A stretch of 64,000 nucleotides of DNA from Trachythela sp. YZ-2020 (taxonomy: Eukaryota; Cnidaria; Anthozoa; Malacalcyonacea; Clavulariidae). The notes under the pieces are model-generated. The model worked only from the letters and a program-made list of their open reading frames with translations. It searched no databases and was not told where the DNA came from. Positions 1 to 10,034 of the stretch are shown here, in pieces. Both the position numbers and the translations under genes were made by a program. Within the stretch, counting starts at the first letter, position 1. Each line of letters starts with the position of its first letter. The stretch is taken from assembly GCA_016169945.1 (NCBI GenBank), contig JADLSH010000185.1, forward strand, positions 861,920 through 925,919, written 5' to 3'.

Positions 1-1621
1 TGAAACTTGTACAAAATAAAATAAAATTAAAAACTATATAAAAAACAAACCTTTAAAATTGAACGTCAAACAACTTCTTTTCCAAACTAACGTCAATCAG
101 ACAATTTATTTATAGTATATATTCTATTTATTAACCTTAAGGTCCTTGTTATTTGATGATGTTTTGTATGACGTCATGATAAACAGTAGCAGTATATGAT
201 TACTCAACCATTAATCGATATTGTAAGTGTGGTTCAGATATAGAAACTGATAAAATATTATACTGTAAAGAAATATCATAAGCTAATATATTGCAAGCCT
301 TGTAACAACACAATATCTGGGAATAAAAATTAAAATTATGCTGATAAATATTGTGTATCTCAATTTTGTAAACCAACTCGATTTTGTAACTAGCCGAAAG
401 TTTCCACCATGCATCTGTTTATCCTTGGCCATTGCTTATTTGCTTGTCAGTTTTTAGTGCAAAGTTCCCTTGGAAACGTTGCAATATTGTTGTGGTGGCA
501 AATTGAAAGGAGTCATGTAGTATTGTAGTCATACATAGAGGCAGAGTGTAAACGTCCGCGGGGTAAGAAGTGTGGAACGGCTATAATACCGGTCATAGTT
601 AGAACTGTTTTTAACAGGGAAACGGTTTCTTATATTATGATTAGGCATATTAAATTCTGATATTTAGATTTTCAAGCAAATAGAGAATAATTTTGACAAA
701 CAGTGGGTGGAACACCCCCCCACTCGTCAGTGACTCGGCAAATTGTTTTCCCAGTCCGCAAAATGTGAATTGGATAGGAAGAAACGTGAAACCAAAATAA
801 ATATTTGAATTCTAACCATAGTTACCGAACATCACGGACGAAACATCTGTGCGCTTTTGGCATGTAGAAGAATGTCCGAATGTGCAGTAAATCCCGATAT
901 TGAACAGATCATAGGCAAATGTTTTAATGAAGAATGAATACGATAATGAAAATTTATCGTAAAAAAAATATTTACATCCGCCATTTTGTTTGCATTTAAA
1001 AATGCCATCCTCCTCATTCTGAAATTAGGATTAAAAAGGCTACGAACACGATACCATTAGGAATTTGACGGATGGAATTTAATGGCAACTATGGTGGCAA
1101 CAGTTCTTTCAATTTCAACGTCACGTGATCATAATCAACCAATTAAATGGCGAGAATCTATCTATCTATGTCGTCTAAAGCAAGCAAAATGACTAGAAAA
1201 ATCAACGAGTTTTCACACATTTTGCACATATTACTAAAATTTTGCAAATTTTTAAAACGAATCTGCCATCTTACTGAATCTAACGCTCGTCATACAACTA
1301 CAAGTGCCCTCGTGTATCTGTTCGAAATGAAAATTATACGCTTCTTCGAAAGTGCACATTATGGCAATTGTGCAAGGGAAAGCCGGAGAGGTATTAAAAT
1401 ATAATTTATAATATCAAATGTTTTAATATACTTTACCACATAATTTTACTAAACATCTTGACGATTCTACATGTCACAAACACAGTAGATGCTTTTATAA
1501 ATTTCGTTACAATCTAACATAGTTCAAAATTTGGCACACAACAGCTATATTTTTAGGCAAATTTATAAGCAAATATGAAAGATGGGTTCGTAATAAGATA
1601 CAAAATAATTGTAGACCGTAT
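1..1621. other. AT-rich sequence without a recognisable gene
   Basis: I see no open frame with protein-like composition, no paired terminal repeats and no tandem array here. A short C-run near 713 is the only notable compositional feature. Confidence 0.6.
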
Positions 1622-1985
1622 CAGTGTCGTAACTACTATGGGTTCGGACGGGGCGAACCCGGGCGCCACCAACCGCAATGGCCCAAACAGGGGCAGCCAG
1701 GCTCAGGCTGTACAGCAAAAACAAATTGACAGGGAAGACTCTGAGAAACGAAAGATGGTACAACTGTACTAATTTCCAAACAAATTGTAAATTTTGATAT
1801 GTAGAATATTGTTTTCTGACCATCAGAATACTGTAAACCTTCCCCAAAGTCCAGGAAATGGCATTTCAGAGACTCTAGATTTTCCTGGGGGAGCATGCCC
1901 CCAGATCCCCCTAGAATGCTCGCACCTTCAGCGCGTACTAGGCGCCCTTGAACCAAGGGCCCCCTGATATAACGTTACGCCACTG
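1622..1985. mobile_element. hAT-like MITE, old copy
   Basis: The ends are inverted repeats: cagtgtcgtaac on the left, and the right end reads cagtggcgtaac on the opposite strand, an 11 of 12 match. The CAGTGGCGTA-type tip matches other elements in this window that have 8-bp target duplications. Here the flanks (gaccgtat, cttagtat) agree at only four positions, so the duplication has decayed or the boundary is slightly wrong. The GC-rich interior gives open frames on both strands, but none looks like a protein. Confidence 0.6.
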
Positions 1986-2149
1986 CTTAGTATAGGCTGA
2001 TATGGGGCAAACTGTATGTTCCCTTAACTTTTTCAGGTTTTGAAAAAATTAAGCAAATTTAAAAAATAAAATAACAAATTTGGACAAAATTTGAAAATGA
2101 AAATTGATCATTCTGTAGTTTAGACTTATAAAAGTTGTGCAAATAAATT

Positions 2150-2310
2150 ACAATGTCAATGAAAAACATTTTTGTGGCAAGCTTTTAGTTGCAAGTTATA
2201 TAATGTGCATCTTAGTAAGAGATCTGCTTCTAAAAGTTTGCTACCCAGAAAATATTTCATTACAATGTCAATGAAACATTTTTTGTATGGCAAGCTTTTA
2301 GTTGCATCTA
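2150..2310. repeat. 112-bp tandem duplication beside the palindrome
   Basis: A block of about 45 bp (caatgtcaatgaaa ... gcaagcttttagttgca) occurs at about 2150-2193 and again at about 2262-2310. The second copy lies inside the left palindrome arm; the first lies just outside. This marks a local duplication at the outer edge of the arm. Confidence 0.7.
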
Positions 2311-2527
2311 TGGTAAAAAATCAGAATAAAACACAAAACCTTTGTATATTCAAACTTGTTTAATTATGAAAAGCAACAAATAACAAATTTACAGCAATGT
2401 TCACCTTTTCCGAACTTATAACAAAGATCAAAATGTCAAGCTATTCTAATAGCATATTATTTATAAAGTCAAATATCAATAAATTAGTTTATCAAAATGT
2501 GAAAAGTAATAACTGAAAGTAACGTGT

Positions 2528-3666
2528 TCATAGTAAAGTCACCTTTGAAACAACACAAGTTGTACTATTAAAAGATAAGGACATTTTGCCAAGCATCAAA
2601 AGTTGCTCCGCCAGGACTCGATTATCCATGATATTTGATTCTTTGACCAGATTTCCGATAACATCATTGAATAATGTCAAAGTAATGTTTTTTCCATGTT
2701 CTGGTTGCTGCACAATAACTTTCGCACAAATATTTGTTGTGCAAGATGACGCTCGCATCGTTCGCCCGCATAGGTCACAATGAAGAAATGCCATACTTGT
2801 TGCTTGTATTATCCGCTTGGAACACTTCTTGTTATCACACTCTTTATAGATCATTACGGATTCTACGGAATCAAAGTTTGCGACTTCGACAACTGTTTCA
2901 CGCTCCGAACTTAGAAGTTGATCGATCTGATCAGAACTGATATCCATGACTTCCATGGCACCCGAACAGGGAGTAATGACCGACTGCCGTGTTGTTCCGA
3001 GATACTTTTGGCCATTCCACATCCCAACACGAGCACATGTCACTGTGTACACTTTGCCTTCTTGAACTTGGGCGATATTTTCTTCCCAAAATTGGAGTTG
3101 AATGACGCCTGTGGAATCAACGAAGGCACCCTTTCGAAGTCTCCTGTGGTCCCGTCCCACCGTCGTCTCTGGAAGTAGCTTGACCACTTTTCCGCGTATG
3201 TTTATTAAATCGAGAGGATCACACGCTTCGACAACCGTGTTGACATACGTGGCGTTATCAACTTGTTCAGTGTATTGAAAGGAATACTCGGTTTGATTTG
3301 GTACCGCAACGTTGCTCATGTCATTGATAATCAGTTTGGTACCGTCCGTGGTTTTTGTGAAGCGATCGACTCTAATAGGGGTGTGACTCGTCATGCTCGT
3401 CGTCAACAGGGGCCGCTTTGCCATCGAGTAGCAAAGTACGTCTTGATACGTGTCCTCCGTTTGCAGGGTAAGTGTTAAATAGTCTATTGTGTCCTTTTTG
3501 TTGCGCTTTATGGGCGATAGGTTATGGACGTACCCAATAACACCTCTCGATCGCTTTACTGGAGATTCCGTGTTCCGAGACCCTTGGGTATTTGGACCTG
3601 CGCACGATATGTCTCCATCGGTTGCTGTGCCTTCCTTCTTCTTTGGTTTTTTCTCCTCGACGACAT
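2528..3666 (-). pseudogene. RPA70-like single-strand DNA-binding protein, left copy (5' deletion)
   Basis: The product resembles the C-terminal half of replication protein A large subunit. A first OB fold spans about residues 150-260 of the frame. It is followed by a second with a zinc ribbon of pattern C-x4-C-x13-C-x2-C (CDNKKC ... CDLC), as in the Rep_fac-A_C domain. The expected role is binding single-stranded DNA. The N-terminus is basic and lysine-rich, possibly a nuclear signal. Compared with the right copy, 31 bp are missing just after the presumed ATG at 3666. The natural start is therefore out of frame, and the long frame opens instead at 3709 in what should be 5' UTR. From about codon 14 the frame is intact to the stop at 2528. 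There is one exon, with a TATA box upstream. It probably belongs to the mobile unit and not to the host's own RPA. Confidence 0.75.
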
Positions 3667-3726
3667 TCTGGCAATACCACGATACAGCGCAAGTAATTGA
3701 GTACAACACATCAAACCTTCACTCTC

Positions 3727-3734
3727 CTTATATA
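3727..3734 (-). promoter_or_regulatory. TATA box of the left RPA-like gene
   Basis: The minus strand reads TATATAAG 61 bp upstream of the presumed ATG at 3666. The right arm has the same box at the mirror position, so this promoter is part of the repeated unit. Confidence 0.6.
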
Positions 3735-3810
3735 CAGTTGGTGGATGGCGTGTACTATCCGTTGTGACCAATCACGGCTGCCATTACCGTAAAAGGTCAT
3801 GATTTCGATA

Positions 3811-3985
3811 CAACTGGCAAGTGACTATTTTTTTGAAATGCGTCACCAACGTTTTTGGTGATACACATGAGCTTGTCCTATTTTGGGGACTAGTCATAAA
3901 CTTTTTTTGGACATACAATAGGACAAGCAAGTGACTATTTTTGGAATGCGTCACCAGCTTTTTTTAATTATATACATAGGACAAC
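3811..3985. repeat. 57-bp minisatellite, diverged units, left arm 5' of the gene
   Basis: About two to three diverged units of the caagtgactatttttaggat-type repeat. Each contains a short inverted repeat around an A/T run (accaacgtttttggt). The mirror copy is at about 6590-6745. Confidence 0.7.
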
Positions 3986-4142
3986 GTTTTATTTATAAAT
4001 ATGCATACCAAATAACACAAGAATTATAATATAGTAAAGTGAAAATTTTGAGTTAGTTTATAATGTGGGGTTCCATTGTAGTATTCAATCGTAATTATAC
4101 ACTTTCTTTGTTTTCATCGTAACTACCTGAAAGAGATAAAGA

Positions 4143-4248
4143 AAAATTCGACGTTTCCAGCGAAGGCCTTTCGTTTAGACGAGAAGGCCTTTCGTTTAGT
4201 AGGGTAATAACTTGCAAACGAAGGACCTTCGCTCGAGGTGTCGAATTT
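4143..4248. repeat. Imperfect hairpin upstream of the left RPA-like gene
   Basis: Two arms of about 33 bp face each other: one starts aaattcgacgtttccagcga, and the other reads aaattcgacacctcgagcga on the opposite strand. The spacer contains a direct repeat of aaggcctttcgttta. The mirror copy is at 6312-6418. A related hairpin sits at the 3' end of the LINE at 34486-34575. Confidence 0.75.
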
Positions 4249-4356
4249 TCCTTATTTCAAGTAGTTACGATGAAACGAAGACATTCAAGTAGTTACGATG
4301 AAAACGAAGACAGTTAACATAATCTACAGTACAGTTGCCTTACAGAAGTTAAAACG

Positions 4357-4640
4357 TGGCAAGTGACTATTTTTAAGATGCGTCACCAGCTTTTTTGCTG
4401 ATGGAGATAGGACAAGCAAGTGACTATTTTTAGGATGCGTCACCAGATTTTTTGGTGATAGAGATAGGACAAGCAAGTGACTATTTTTAGGATGCGTCAC
4501 CAGCTTTTTTGCTGACAGAGATAGGACAAGCAAGTGACTATTTTTAGGAATCCCTCGCTATTCAAAACCAGCTTTTTTGCTGACAGAGATAGGACAAACA
4601 AGTGACTATTTTTAGGAATCCTCGCTATTCAAGATATAAA
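4357..4640. repeat. 57-bp minisatellite array, inner end of the left arm
   Basis: About five units of caagtgactatttttaggat...gcgtcaccagctttttt...gagataggac. Two unit types alternate, one with agcttttttgct and one with agattttttggt at the centre. The last two units are interrupted by aatccctcgctattc, which joins the array to the following PLE-like tail. Confidence 0.85.
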
Positions 4641-4900
4641 CCTGAGCTTAATCATGGAATTAAAGCTTCTAAGAACTTATCATATTTAATCATTAATAAT
4701 CAACCTAATGTATCATATTTCTTCCTTATAAATAGTGCTTTGATGCTTATAATCTAGTTAGTTATCCTGATGATGACTGAAACATAGTCGAAACGTAGAT
4801 AAATATTGGAAATGTTATCAATTTTGGAGTTACCCTTGTTTTGTATTTTATTAAAATACTCAGTGGTTCCTAAGAATAAGTCATACAATTTTGTTTTGTA
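4617..4900 (+). mobile_element. Penelope-like (PLE) 3' tail fragment, centre copy
   Basis: This block is repeated in inverted orientation at about 8880-9165. It ends an open frame and then carries a CTGATGA ... GAAAC motif (4767-4794) of the kind found near the 3' ends of Penelope-like elements. The assignment is from memory of that arrangement. No reverse transcriptase remains here, so LINE or other origins are possible. Confidence 0.35.
4767..4794 (+). ncRNA. Hammerhead-ribozyme-like core motif
   Basis: CTGATGA is followed by an extra T, a 4-bp stem GACT/AGTC with a 7-nt loop, and then GAAAC. This matches the conserved strands of a hammerhead around stem II. I could not find convincing stems I and III or a well-placed GUH cleavage site, so catalytic activity is not supported, only descent or resemblance. 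An identical core lies at 8977-9004 on the minus strand. Confidence 0.35.
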
Positions 4901-5460
4901 ACAAGTAAAAATTATTCAAAAAAGTTTGATCGTAAATATATCCACATTTCAAAAGAATTGGCAGGGAGCCACCTTAAAAACTATTTTTAGGAATATAATG
5001 TTTCAAATATATAAAAACTTATCATGGAATCTGTTTCAAAATATTTTCAAGGTAGTGGTTCTAAGAATGGTTCTCGGTCAAGTCATACAATTTTTGTTTT
5101 TTGCTGTAAAGTAAAAATTATTCAGTGGTTCTAAAGTTTGAGTTTGATCGTAAAAATGGCGATTTTGTTTAGCCGCACATTTCCCCACATTTTTTGTTTT
5201 GTAGTGAGAGCCACCTTAAAAGAAAAGGGAATATAATGTTATCCACATTTCAAAAATGCATTTACCATCTTATTTTTCTTATCTGTTTCAAATATTTTCA
5301 TAGGTATTCGAGATGGTTCTCCCGGTCACGTTTTTCTTATCTGTTTCAAAATATTTTTCTGCTTCGGTTTAATTCAAAACCACTTTTTTACTGTGCTTGA
5401 TTTTGTTATTTACACATTTCTACATTTTTCAAAACCACTTTGATCAAAATGGCGATTTTG
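4900..5460. repeat. Shuffled mosaic of short repeated phrases at the palindrome centre
   Basis: Phrases of 15-40 bp recur in changing order. Examples are atctgtttcaaa followed by atattttc (near 5026, 5281 and 5338), gccgcacatttccccacatt (5171 and 5466), gtggttcta and agtcatacaattttgttttt. They come from the flanking blocks A (PLE-like tail) and B. No coding sequence is apparent. Confidence 0.6.
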
Positions 5461-5990
5461 TTTAGCCGCACATTTCCCCACATTTTTCGATGCTCTTGTT
5501 TCGTGATTACTGTCTACATTTATTGCTTGGTTTCGAATTGGTATTTTTTGAGATATATCTAAGTAATGATCTGATAATATTACAGTGTTGGGTAATGGGT
5601 GCGAGATAGATTGCGGTATATGCGAGTGAATAGCATTTCATTTGGCTCGTTTATTGCTCGTTTATTGCGTATATTTTGGTTATTAATCTTAGATTCAGAA
5701 TTTCCCACCGTTGTGGAAGACTCGTGAATGAAAAGGTTTGTTCGATGTCTGTGGACATCTCCTCGTCTCTCGCATCCGAAATGCTAATCTGATGAGTTAA
5801 GATTGTGGCGACAGCACGCTGGCTGTCTGCTTGCCTCTTGCTCGCATTGAGCTGAACTCTCTGGCAAGTCAAGAGACTGTCGATAGAACGTGGTTCATCT
5901 CGTTGCATTTCCATATTTTGTACTACAATTACCTGTGGAAATAATTATTTAAAGTGTCGTTTAAACGCGTCGTTTATAGGTTTTCCTATT
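5460..5990 (-). repeat. Block B, centre copy, with an 87-codon frame
   Basis: The part below about 5800 is the reverse complement of 8545-8830. The minus strand has a frame at 5651-5914 with a good ATG, rich in charged and serine residues (SISDAR, DEEMSTD). The copy at 8545-8830 lacks its first half, and there a different frame is open. I do not recognise the product. It could be the start of a transposon protein. Confidence 0.4.
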
Positions 5991-6003
5991 ACCAAAAAAC
6001 CTG

Positions 6004-6203
6004 ATGACGCATCCTAAAAATAGTCACTTGCTTGTTCTATCTCTATCAGCAAAAAAGCTGGTGACGCATCCTAAAAATAGTCACTTGCTTGTCCTATCTC
6101 TATCACCAAAAAATCTGGTGACGCATCCTAAAAATAGTCACTTGCTTGTCCTATCTCTATCAGCAAAAAAGCTGGTGACGCATCCTAAAAATAGTCACTT
6201 GCC
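6004..6203. repeat. 57-bp minisatellite array, inner end of the right arm
   Basis: Three and a half units, alternating the agcaaaaaagct and caccaaaaaatctggtg centres. The period is a multiple of three and the units lack stops in one frame, so the array translates as a 19-residue repeat. I regard this as a by-product of the period, not as a gene. Confidence 0.85.
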
Positions 6204-6311
6204 ACGTTTTAACTTCTATAAGGCAACTGTACTGTAGATTATGTTAACTGTCTTCGTTTTCATCGTAACTACTTGAATGTCTTCGTTTCATCGTAACTAC
6301 TTGAAATAAGG

Positions 6312-6418
6312 AAAATTCGACACCTCGAGCGAAGGTCCTTCGTTTGCAAGTTATTACCCTACTAAACGAAAGGCCTTCTCGTCTAAACGAAAGGCCTTCG
6401 CTGGAAACGTCGAATTTT
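6312..6418. repeat. Imperfect hairpin upstream of the right RPA-like gene
   Basis: Mirror copy of the 4143-4248 hairpin, about 370-480 bp upstream of the gene's TATA box. The arms pair over about 33 bp with a few mismatches. Confidence 0.75.
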
Positions 6419-6589
6419 TCTTTATCTCTTTCAGGTAGTTACGATGAAAACAAAGAAAGTGTATAATTACGATTGAATATTACAATGGAACCCCACATTA
6501 TAAACTAACTCAAAACTTTCACTTTACTATATTATAATTCTTGTGTTATTTGGTATGCATAAATAAAACGTTGTCCTATGTATATAATT

Positions 6590-6745
6590 AAAAAAAGCTG
6601 GTGACGCATTCCAAAAATAGTCACTTGCTTGTCCTATTGTATGTCCAAAAAAAGTTTATGACGAGTCCCCAAAATAGGACAAGCTCATGTGTATCACCAA
6701 AAACGTTGGTGACGCATCTCAAAAAAATAGTCACTTGCCAGTTGT
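6590..6745. repeat. 57-bp minisatellite, diverged units, right arm 5' of the gene
   Basis: Mirror copy of the 3811-3985 units, ending just before the promoter region. Confidence 0.7.
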
Positions 6746-6782
6746 ATCGAAATCATGACCTTTTACGGTAATGGCAGCCGTG

Positions 6783-6828
6783 ATTGGTCACAACGGATAG
6801 TACACGCCATCCACCAACTGTATATAAG
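6783..6828 (+). promoter_or_regulatory. CCAAT (inverted) and TATA promoter of the right RPA-like gene
   Basis: An inverted CCAAT box (ATTGG, 6783-6787) lies 33 bp before TATATAAG (6821-6828). The presumed ATG is at 6889, which leaves room for a short 5' UTR. This looks like a self-contained RNA polymerase II promoter carried inside the repeated unit. Confidence 0.6.
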
Positions 6829-6888
6829 GAGAGTGAAGGTTTGATGTGTTGTACTCATTTACTTGCGCTGTATCGTGGTATTGCCAGA

Positions 6889-8057
6889 ATGTCGTCAACT
6901 CAGAATCTAAAACGTAAAGCAAGTGTAAAGGAGAAAAAACCAAAGAAGAAGGAAGGCACAGCAACCGATGGAGACATATCGTGCGCAGGTCCAAATACCC
7001 AAGGGTCTCGGAACACGGAATCTCCAGTAAAGCGATCGAGAGGTGTTATTGGGTACGTCCATAACCTATCGCCCATAAAGCGCAACAAAAAGGACACAAT
7101 AGACTATTTAACACTTACCCTGCAAACGGAGGACACGTATCAAGACGTACTTTGCTACTCGATGGCAAAGCGGCCCATGTTGACGACAGGCATGACGAGT
7201 CACACCCTATTAGAGTCGATCGCTTCACAAAAACCACGGACGGTACCAAACTGATTATCAATGACATGAGCAACGTTGCGGTACCAAATCAAACCGAGTA
7301 TTCCTTTCAATACACTGAACAAGTTGATAACGCCACGTATGTCAACACGGTTGTCGAAGCGTGTGATCCTCTCGATTTAATAAACATACGCGGAAAAGTG
7401 GTCAAGCTACTTCCAGAGACGACGGTGGGACGGGACCACAGGAGACTTCGAAAGGGTGCCTTCGTTGATTCCACAGGCGTCATTCAACTCCAATTATGGG
7501 AAGAAAATATCGCCCAAGTTCAAGAAGGCAAAGTGTACACAGTGACATGTGCTCGTGTTGGGATGTGGAATGGCCAAAAGTATCTCGGAACAACACGGCA
7601 GTCGGTCATTACTCCCTGTTCGGGTGCCATGGAAGTCATGGATATCAGTTCTGATCAGATCGATCAACTTCTAAGTTCGGAGCGTGAAACAGTTGTCGAA
7701 GTCGCAAACTTTGATTCCGTAGAATCCGTAATGATCTATAAAGAGTGTGATAACAAGAAGTGTTCCAAGCGGATAATACAAGCAACAAGTATGGCATTTC
7801 TTCATTGTGACCTATGCGGGCGAACGATGCGAGCGTCATCTTGCACAACAAATATTTGTGCGAAAGTTATTGTGCAGCAACCAGAACATGGAAAAAACAT
7901 TACTTTGACATTATTCAATGATGTTATCGGAAATCTGGTCAAAGAATCAAATATCATGGATAATCGAGTCCTGGCAGAGCAACTTTTGATGCTTGGTAAA
8001 ATGTCCTTATCTTTTAATAGTACAACTTATGTTGTTTCAAAGGTGACTTTACTATGA
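6889..8057 (+). pseudogene. RPA70-like single-strand DNA-binding protein, right copy (one-base frameshift)
   Basis: Same gene as 2528-3666. I choose the ATG at 6889 because it follows the TATA box by 61 bp and opens a lysine-rich N-terminus absent from the other copy. The frame is lost at 7205-7207, where a CCCC run is CCC, and continues from about 7210 in the next frame to the stop at 8057. The second part holds the OB fold and the OB/zinc-ribbon domain (CDNKKC ... CDLC). Intact length would be about 390 residues, shorter than cellular RPA70 and lacking its N-terminal protein-interaction domain. ATTAAA at 8221 is a plausible poly(A) signal. A possible role is coating single-stranded DNA during replication of the carrier element; this is inference. 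Confidence 0.75.
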
Positions 8058-8220
8058 ACACGTTACTTTCAGTTATTACTTTTCACATTTTGATAAACTA
8101 ATTTATTGATATTTGACTTTATAAATAATATGCTATTAGAATAGCTTGACATTTTGATCTTTGTTATAAGTTTGGAAAAGGTGAACATTGCTGTAAATTT
8201 GTTATTTGTTGCTTTTCATA

Positions 8221-8226
8221 ATTAAA
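8221..8226 (+). terminator. Candidate poly(A) signal of the right RPA-like gene
   Basis: ATTAAA lies 164 bp past the stop codon, within the repeated unit. Confidence 0.4.
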
Positions 8227-8360
8227 GAAGTTTGAATATACAAAGGTTTTGTGTTTTATTCTGATTTTTTACCATAGATGCAACTAAAAGCTTGCCATAC
8301 AAAAAATGTTTCATTGACATTGTAATGAAATATTTTCTGGGTAGCAAACTTTTAGAAGCA

Positions 8361-8515
8361 AGTGACTATTTTTAGGATGCGTCACAAGATTTTTTGGTGA
8401 TAGAGATAGGACAAGCAAGTGATTATTTTTAGGATGCGTCACCAGCTTTTTTGCTGATAGAGATAGGACAAGCAAGTGACTATTTTTAGTATGCGTCACC
8501 AGGTTTTTTGGTAAT
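8361..8515. repeat. 57-bp minisatellite outside the right arm
   Basis: Two and a half units start exactly where the right palindrome arm ends. They are the same family as the arrays at 4357 and 6004 and join the RPA unit to block B. Confidence 0.8.
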
Positions 8516-8519
8516 AGGA

Positions 8520-8880
8520 AAACCTATAAACGACGCGTTTAAACGTCAGATTAGCATTTCGGATGCGAGAGACGAGGAGATGTCCACAGACATCGAACAA
8601 ACCTTTTCATTCACGAGTCTTCCACAACGGTGGGAAATTCTGAATCTAAGATTAATAACCAAAATATACGCAATAAACGAGCAATAAACGAGCCAAATGA
8701 AATGCTATTCAATACTCGCAATCTATTACCCAACACTGTAATATTATCAGATCATTACCTAGATATATCTCAAAAAATACCAATTCGAAACCAAGCAATA
8801 AATGTAGACAGTAAAAGAAGAGCATCGAAAAATGTGGGGAAATGTGCGGCTAAACAAAATCACATTAAATTACAAAACAA
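8520..8880 (+). repeat. Block B, right copy
   Basis: 8545-8830 is the reverse complement of about 5460-5800. A frame is open at 8630-8902 and shares sequence with the centre copy in a different frame. It is polar, asparagine-rich and not recognised. Without an intact relative I cannot say which frame is real. Confidence 0.4.
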
Positions 8881-9317
8881 AAATTGTATGACTTATTCTT
8901 AGAACCACTGAGTATTTTAATAAAATACAAAACAAGAGTAACTCCAAAAATTGATAACATTTTAATATTTATCTACGTTTCGACTATGTTTCAGTCATCA
9001 TCAGGATAAACTAACTAGATGATATATCAAAAGCACTATTTATATGAAGAAATATTATACATTAGGTTGATTATTAATGAATTAGTTAAATATGATAAAT
9101 TCTTTAGAAGCTTTAATTCCATGATTAAGTTCAGGTTTATATCTTTGAATAGCGAGGGATTCATGACGCAGAGTCTAATCAAACCAGATGTATAATGGCT
9201 GAACATGTTTTTCACAATACTAAAATCGTAGATAAATCTAACCATTTGTCCCTTTTGCTTTTCCAAGAATCCCTCGCTATTCAAAGATATAAACCTAAAC
9301 TTAATCATGCACAACAA
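8880..9317 (-). mobile_element. Penelope-like (PLE) 3' tail fragment, right copy, with C-terminal coding remnant
   Basis: On the minus strand a 93-codon frame (9317 to 9036) ends in a segment like the last residues of Penelope-like or related reverse-transcriptase proteins (NPSLFKDINLNL). A hammerhead-like core follows (8977-9004). Within it, 9128-9166 and 9262-9300 are inverted copies of each other (aatccctcgctattcaaaga). Family membership is tentative. Confidence 0.35.
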
Positions 9318-10034
9318 TTACGTACGCACTATAAACCATGTAACATAGCATTTGTCTTTTAAAACTTTGCACTATCCTTGGATCACTAGTTATATTTCTT
9401 GCATGAGAAGACTATACTTCGCCGAACATTCCGCGTTATAAAATCACAAAATGTAATCTATAATTAATTGCATTTTTAATGGTAATTTTGTTATTGTAAT
9501 TAATTACTTTCCTGAAGAAGTAATTGTACTCAGGAATTAATTACATTTTGAGGCAAGTAATTGTAATTGTAATTAATTCCTTTTTGAACGGTAATTTTGC
9601 AGCACTGCTGAAATCTATGTTTGCGCGCTTATCGTGTAGTATAACTGACAAAGAAATTCCATTGTCAATTCTGTGCGCATGCTTTAGAAACTCTAGTAAT
9701 AGAATTGTATTTCACTGTATAGCGTTGTATTACTCAAGACCTGTATTTAATGGGACTTTGTAGTTTTAATGGAAAAATGGTCGCATTATATTAGAATTTT
9801 TTTCTCACTCGTATGCTTCTCGTAGTGTGTTTTGACAGATTGAAAGAGCTTACCTAGCCAGAGCCGCTGATTTTTTTCCGTCCGATTATTTTATCGCCCA
9901 TTTATATAATAACCACTCAAAAATAAAGCGAATGCTTCGCAGGCTAGAGCTTACCTGCAGTTTAGCGCTCAAAGGTATGATTGCATATCCTGACGAACCT
10001 ATTTATCATATCCCTTGTCTAACCATCTGTGTAT
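9318..10034. other. AT-rich sequence with a taattgtaattaatt cluster
   Basis: 9455-9600 contains several copies of taattgtaattaatt and two of ggtaattttg, giving imperfect inverted repeats, perhaps a degraded MITE. No gene is visible. Confidence 0.4.

Larger units (their letters stand above)
2225..4550 (-). repeat. Left arm of the large palindrome carrying an RPA-like gene
   Basis: This stretch is a near-identical reverse complement of 6004-8360. The outer edge is sharp: tgcttctaaaag at 2225 mirrors the sequence ending at 8360. The arm holds, reading the minus strand, minisatellite units, an imperfect hairpin, a TATA promoter, the RPA-like gene and its 3' flank. The two arms differ by small indels, so they are separate, diverging copies. 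Confidence 0.9.
6004..8360 (+). repeat. Right arm of the large palindrome carrying an RPA-like gene
   Basis: Near-identical reverse complement of 2225-4550. In order it holds a minisatellite, a hairpin, a second minisatellite, a CCAAT/TATA promoter, the RPA-like gene and a 3' flank ending at gtagcaaacttttagaagca. Outside the arm the sequence continues directly into another minisatellite block. Confidence 0.9.

Noticed and set aside
1575..1956. Overlapping open frames on both strands
   Set aside because: They lie in a GC-rich MITE and have no protein-like conservation.
6004..6237. 77-codon open frame with a 19-residue repeat
   Set aside because: It is the 57-bp minisatellite read in a frame without stops; mirrored arrays give similar frames on the other strand.
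2225..9317. RPA-like gene as proof of a Helitron
   Set aside because: No Rep/helicase sequence, no TC...CTRR ends with a 3' hairpin, and the unit is palindromic. Carrier class left open.
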